A DNA stretch of 64,000 bases from Bacteroidota bacterium (GTDB lineage Bacteria > Bacteroidota > Bacteroidia > Chitinophagales > LD1). Location: contig JAFDYN010000007.1 of NCBI GenBank assembly GCA_018267385.1, positions 62,001 through 126,000 of the forward strand, written 5' to 3'. Below the pieces are notes generated by a model that was not told where the DNA came from, did no database searches, and saw only the letters and a program-made list of their open reading frames with translations. Made by a program: the position numbers and the translations under genes. Each line of letters starts with the position of its first letter. Position 1 is the stretch's first letter. Shown piece after piece: positions 61,610-64,000 of this stretch.

Positions 61610-62880
61610 TGAGGAAGGAAGAAAAATTTACTGGGAATATAGACTGGATCACGGTGCTGATCTATGTGGTGCTCGTGCTCATAGGCTGGGCTGCTATCTA
61701 CTCCGCAGTTTATACCGAGGGCCTCAGTCCGTTCAATACAGTAGGCAGGGATACCACGGTCAATACCGGCAAGCAGTTTCAATGGATCATCGCCTCTGCC
61801 ATCTTTGCGGCTATCATCCTGATCATAGACGGCAAGTTTTTCGTGACCTTCTCCTATGTGATATATGGCGCTTTTATTCCCTTGCTCATAGGGGTCATGT
61901 TTTTCGGAGCGGAGTCTCACGGCCAGCGAAACTGGATACGGATAGGCGGCTTCCAGATGCAGCCGTCAGAGCTGGTCAAGTTTACGACGAGCCTCGCGCT
62001 GGCCAAGTACCTCTCTACGCTCAATGTAGATATACGCCGCTGGCGTGACAAGTGGATAGCCTTTGCTATCATAGGCATACCTATGCTGATCGTGATCGTG
62101 CAGGGCGATGCCGGTTCGGCTATCGTATTCGTCGTCTTTGCGCTCGTCCTTTTCCGTGAGGGGCTGGAGTCTTACTATCTCATTATCGGTGGGTCGGTCA
62201 TCTTCCTCTCGCTGCTGGCGCTCATCGTGCCGCATCTCTGGTACCTGTGGATCGCCTTTGCCATCGTAGCGGCACTGCTGATCTATTTCAATTTTAAAAA
62301 CCGCCGCCTGGTCTACGCCATAGCGGGCATCGCGCTCATAGCCTCAGTATATGTGACAGGTGTCAATTTCATCTTTGACCACCTCAAACCACACCAGAAG
62401 GACCGTATCAATGTGCTGCTGGGCAAAGAAGTGGAGAAGGGCAAAGACTGGAATATCCGCCAGTCTATCATTGCCATCGGCTCCGGCGGCCTTACCGGCA
62501 AGGGCTATCTGCAGGGTACGCAGACCAAGCTGAAATTTGTGCCTGAGCAGAGCACGGATTTTATCTATAGCTCTATAGGCGAGGAGTTCGGCTTTGCCGG
62601 CAGTGTGCTCATCATCGGGCTCTTCATCGCGCTGCTCATGCGGCTCATGTACCTGGCCGAGCGGCAGCGGTCCAAGTATAGCCGTGTGTATGGCTACTGC
62701 GTGGTCTCTATCCTCTTCTTCCACTTTCTGATCAATATCGGCATGGCCATCGGGGTAGCCCCCGTCATAGGCATCCCCCTGCCCTTTATCAGCTATGGCG
62801 GCTCATCACTGCTCGCCTTTACGCTGCTGCTCTTTGTCTTTATCCGTCTGGACTCGCAGCGCCTGGAGGTACTGAGATAA
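61609..62880 (+). CDS. rodA: Peptidoglycan polymerase RodA (SEDS family)
   Basis: 423 residues with about ten membrane helices. SEDS signatures: GAESHGQRNWIRIGGFQMQPSE (the W-I-x-I-G-x-x-x-x-Q-P-S-E block), GDAGSA, the loop motif QSTDFIYSSIGEEFGF and IGIPLPFISYGGSSLL near the C-terminus. It polymerises lipid II into glycan strands with PBP2. The start codon overlaps the mrdA stop codon, giving translational coupling. The central loop (~230-265) is typical of Bacteroidota RodA. Confidence 0.95.
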   Translation: MRKEEKFTGNIDWITVLIYVVLVLIGWAAIYSAVYTEGLSPFNTVGRDTTVNTGKQFQWIIASAIFAAIILIIDGKFFVTFSYVIYGAFIPLLIGVMFFGAESHGQRNWIRIGGFQMQPSELVKFTTSLALAKYLSTLNVDIRRWRDKWIAFAIIGIPMLIVIVQGDAGSAIVFVVFALVLFREGLESYYLIIGGSVIFLSLLALIVPHLWYLWIAFAIVAALLIYFNFKNRRLVYAIAGIALIASVYVTGVNFIFDHLKPHQKDRINVLLGKEVEKGKDWNIRQSIIAIGSGGLTGKGYLQGTQTKLKFVPEQSTDFIYSSIGEEFGFAGSVLIIGLFIALLMRLMYLAERQRSKYSRVYGYCVVSILFFHFLINIGMAIGVAPVIGIPLPFISYGGSSLLAFTLLLFVFIRLDSQRLEVLR

Positions 62881-62947
62881 TTTTATTCTTTTATCAGGTC
62901 AGGACATATTGCATGCGGTCATATCATGCGACTTTAGCCATGTGGTT

Positions 62948-62972
62948 CTTTCCTCTCCTTGGGAGAGGAAAG
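62948..62972. repeat. Perfect 11-bp inverted repeat
   Basis: CTTTCCTCTCC / GGAGAGGAAAG with a three-base loop. It lies in the gap after rodA with a following AGATGCCGAAGGCAGATAGG. It looks like an intergenic palindromic repeat; without a T-tract it is not a standard terminator. Confidence 0.6.
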
Positions 62973-63017
62973 ATGCCGAAGGCAGATAGGTGAGGTTTCT
63001 CCGCGCCATGCGGCCCA

Positions 63018-63045
63018 ACAAAAAAGCCCGGCATGATACCGGGCT
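63018..63045 (-). terminator. Rho-independent terminator of the DUF3078 gene
   Basis: AGCCCGG / CCGGGCT stem (63025-63031 and 63039-63045) with a T-tract on the minus strand (63020-63025). It stands about 60 bases downstream of the minus-strand DUF3078 stop codon. It could also limit readthrough from rodA, though the plus-strand side has only a weak T-rich stretch. Confidence 0.75.
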
Positions 63046-63071
63046 CTATCAATAATTTTCCTTGCATTTAG

Positions 63072-63102
63072 CCCTCCCCTATGGGGAGGGTTGGGTGGGG
63101 CT
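63072..63102 (+). repeat. Palindromic intergenic repeat, second copy
   Basis: CCCTCCCC (63072-63079) and GGGGAGGG (63083-63090) form an 8-bp perfect hairpin followed by TTGGGTGGGGCTT. It shares shape and flank with the copy upstream of mreC at 56583. Confidence 0.65.
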
Positions 63103-63103
63103 T

Positions 63104-64000
63104 CTACTTGAATTTATAACCGAAGCCCAGTGTAAATGCCTCCCGGAACTGTGTACCACGGCCCTGATAGGTGGTGCCATCAGGCAGCAGGTGAGGCACG
63201 GCTACCGTATGGTCATACAGGAGCTGTGTCTCCAGGCTGGCAGTGATATACTTATTTACCTTAAAGGTGATGGCGGTATTCCAGTTTACATATGTATTGG
63301 GCCTGTTATCATAGTACAGGTGGTTCTGTAGATTCTTTGTAGTAGCACTTGGATTGGTCTGCTCGGACGGATAGGCCGCGTAGATAGTGTTCAACTCACT
63401 CTGTACGATGCCATCCAGCATATGTTTGTCAGTATAGTTCTGAAAGAGCTCTATGGAGGTCTTCAGGTTTATGTTCTTGTAGATGTCTTTCTGAAAGTCA
63501 GCGCGCAGGTACGCACCTACAGAGGCCCGGTAGGTCATGCCATTATCCAGGCCATATCGGGTGCGGTCTACTTTGCTGGTATAGGTGCCATTGGCAGTAT
63601 CCAGTTTATTGGCGTTCATGATGGTCAGTTTGGCTGTGACCGGAGAGAGAAATACTGAGAAGTAAGACACAGGCTTGTAGTTGATACCCAGAGAGAGCAG
63701 TACATAGCTCGGAGAGAAAGATGTAGAGGTGAGCTGGCGTGGACCTGTACCTGCGTCATAAGCGGTATAGTCCCAGCCGTTCATGACGTTTGTCTTGAGA
63801 TCCGCGAGGAAAGCCGCGGTCCAGTGTTTCTTGGCGTCTATGATATAGCCCACACGGGAGGTGATCTGGAGCATGTCCACATTCTTCCGGAAAGGATATG
63901 CATTTTTGGCTGATGGCTGGCGCAGCCTGCCCGAGGCTATACCACCCAGCGCAAAAAGGAGCTGATTGTCCCACAGCAGGTGCTTTTTCTCGTAGGTCAG
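63104..64000 (-). CDS. DUF3078 outer-membrane protein, C-terminal part
   Basis: The frame stays open to the right window edge, so the N-terminus and signal peptide are missing; 298 residues are visible. It is a beta-barrel-like protein with alternating hydrophobic strands and aromatic girdles. The features L-L-W-D-N-Q, L-Q-I-T-S-R-V-G-Y, KPVSYFSVFLSPVTAKLTI and VNKYITASLETQLLYD match DUF3078, an outer-membrane family of Bacteroidota. It ends in Phe-Lys after a Y-K-F strand. Function unknown. Its transcript ends at the hairpin at 63018-63045. Confidence 0.75.
   Translation of the reverse strand: MTYEKKHLLWDNQLLFALGGIASGRLRQPSAKNAYPFRKNVDMLQITSRVGYIIDAKKHWTAAFLADLKTNVMNGWDYTAYDAGTGPRQLTSTSFSPSYVLLSLGINYKPVSYFSVFLSPVTAKLTIMNANKLDTANGTYTSKVDRTRYGLDNGMTYRASVGAYLRADFQKDIYKNINLKTSIELFQNYTDKHMLDGIVQSELNTIYAAYPSEQTNPSATTKNLQNHLYYDNRPNTYVNWNTAITFKVNKYITASLETQLLYDHTVAVPHLLPDGTTYQGRGTQFREAFTLGFGYKFK

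Noticed and set aside
62948..62972. Perfect hairpin after rodA considered as rodA terminator
   Set aside because: No T-tract follows on the plus strand; it looks like a dispersed palindromic repeat.
1..64000. Mobile elements, integrases, tRNA genes or attachment sites that could explain the accessory locus
   Set aside because: No transposase, integrase or tRNA-like sequence could be seen on reading; the locus borders may lie outside the window.

Overview
The window comes from a member of the Bacteroidota, probably a Chitinophagales/Sphingobacteriales-type bacterium. The evidence is a type IX secretion C-terminal domain on a giant repeat protein, many TAnnTTTG-type -7 promoter elements, a DUF3078 outer-membrane protein, a DUF1800/DUF1501 pair, and an mreB-mreC / mreD-mrdA-rodA shape locus. 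Base composition looks close to 50% GC except for one AT-rich gap at 34.3-34.8 kb. No tRNA, rRNA, CRISPR array, transposase or phage gene was found.

Region 1 (1-46.1 kb) is a large accessory locus for building and decorating a surface glycan, glycolipid or related metabolite. It contains three GT-C-like polytopic proteins (309-1826, 6286-9171 with TPRs, 22055-23773), two GT2 enzymes and two other GT-A-like proteins. It also has a Wzt-type ABC ATPase with no adjacent permease, a LPG_synthase_TM/flippase-like protein, three membrane-anchored SGNH hydrolases and an arylsulfotransferase-like lipoprotein. Precursor and decorating enzymes are a class III aminotransferase, a DegT aminotransferase, a GDP-mannose 3,5-epimerase, AsnB, a WbpG-type amidotransferase, a nitrilase, a NodU/CmcH carbamoyltransferase, and an ACP/KAS III/GNAT acyl set.

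The striking feature of region 1 is nine genes (ten catalytic domains) for non-haem Fe(II)/2-oxoglutarate enzymes within 31 kb. There are five PhyH genes, one of them a double-domain fusion. There are two aspartyl/asparaginyl beta-hydroxylase-like proteins with a shared hydrophobic tail, and one JmjC/cupin_8 protein. The ninth (9253-10134) closely resembles the WelO5/AmbO5 aliphatic halogenases: its metal motif is H164-C-G166, lacking the carboxylate of the hydroxylase HxD motif. The JmjC protein also has HxG in place of HxD. I infer that the locus makes a heavily hydroxylated, probably halogenated, carbamoylated and acylated envelope glycoconjugate or secreted metabolite. This is the best candidate for an undescribed system here.

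Region 2 (46.2-55.3 kb) holds an omega-amidase, a PhoR-like sensor kinase, two overlapping paralogous secreted proteins with a conserved C-terminal His/Cys motif suggestive of a caspase-like (clan CD) fold, purH and a small membrane protein.

Region 3 (55.5-64.0 kb) is the cell-shape locus. mreB and mreC are separated from mreD-mrdA-rodA by a small Imm51-like gene and an antisense TlpA-like lipoprotein. The window ends in a DUF3078 outer-membrane protein running off the edge.
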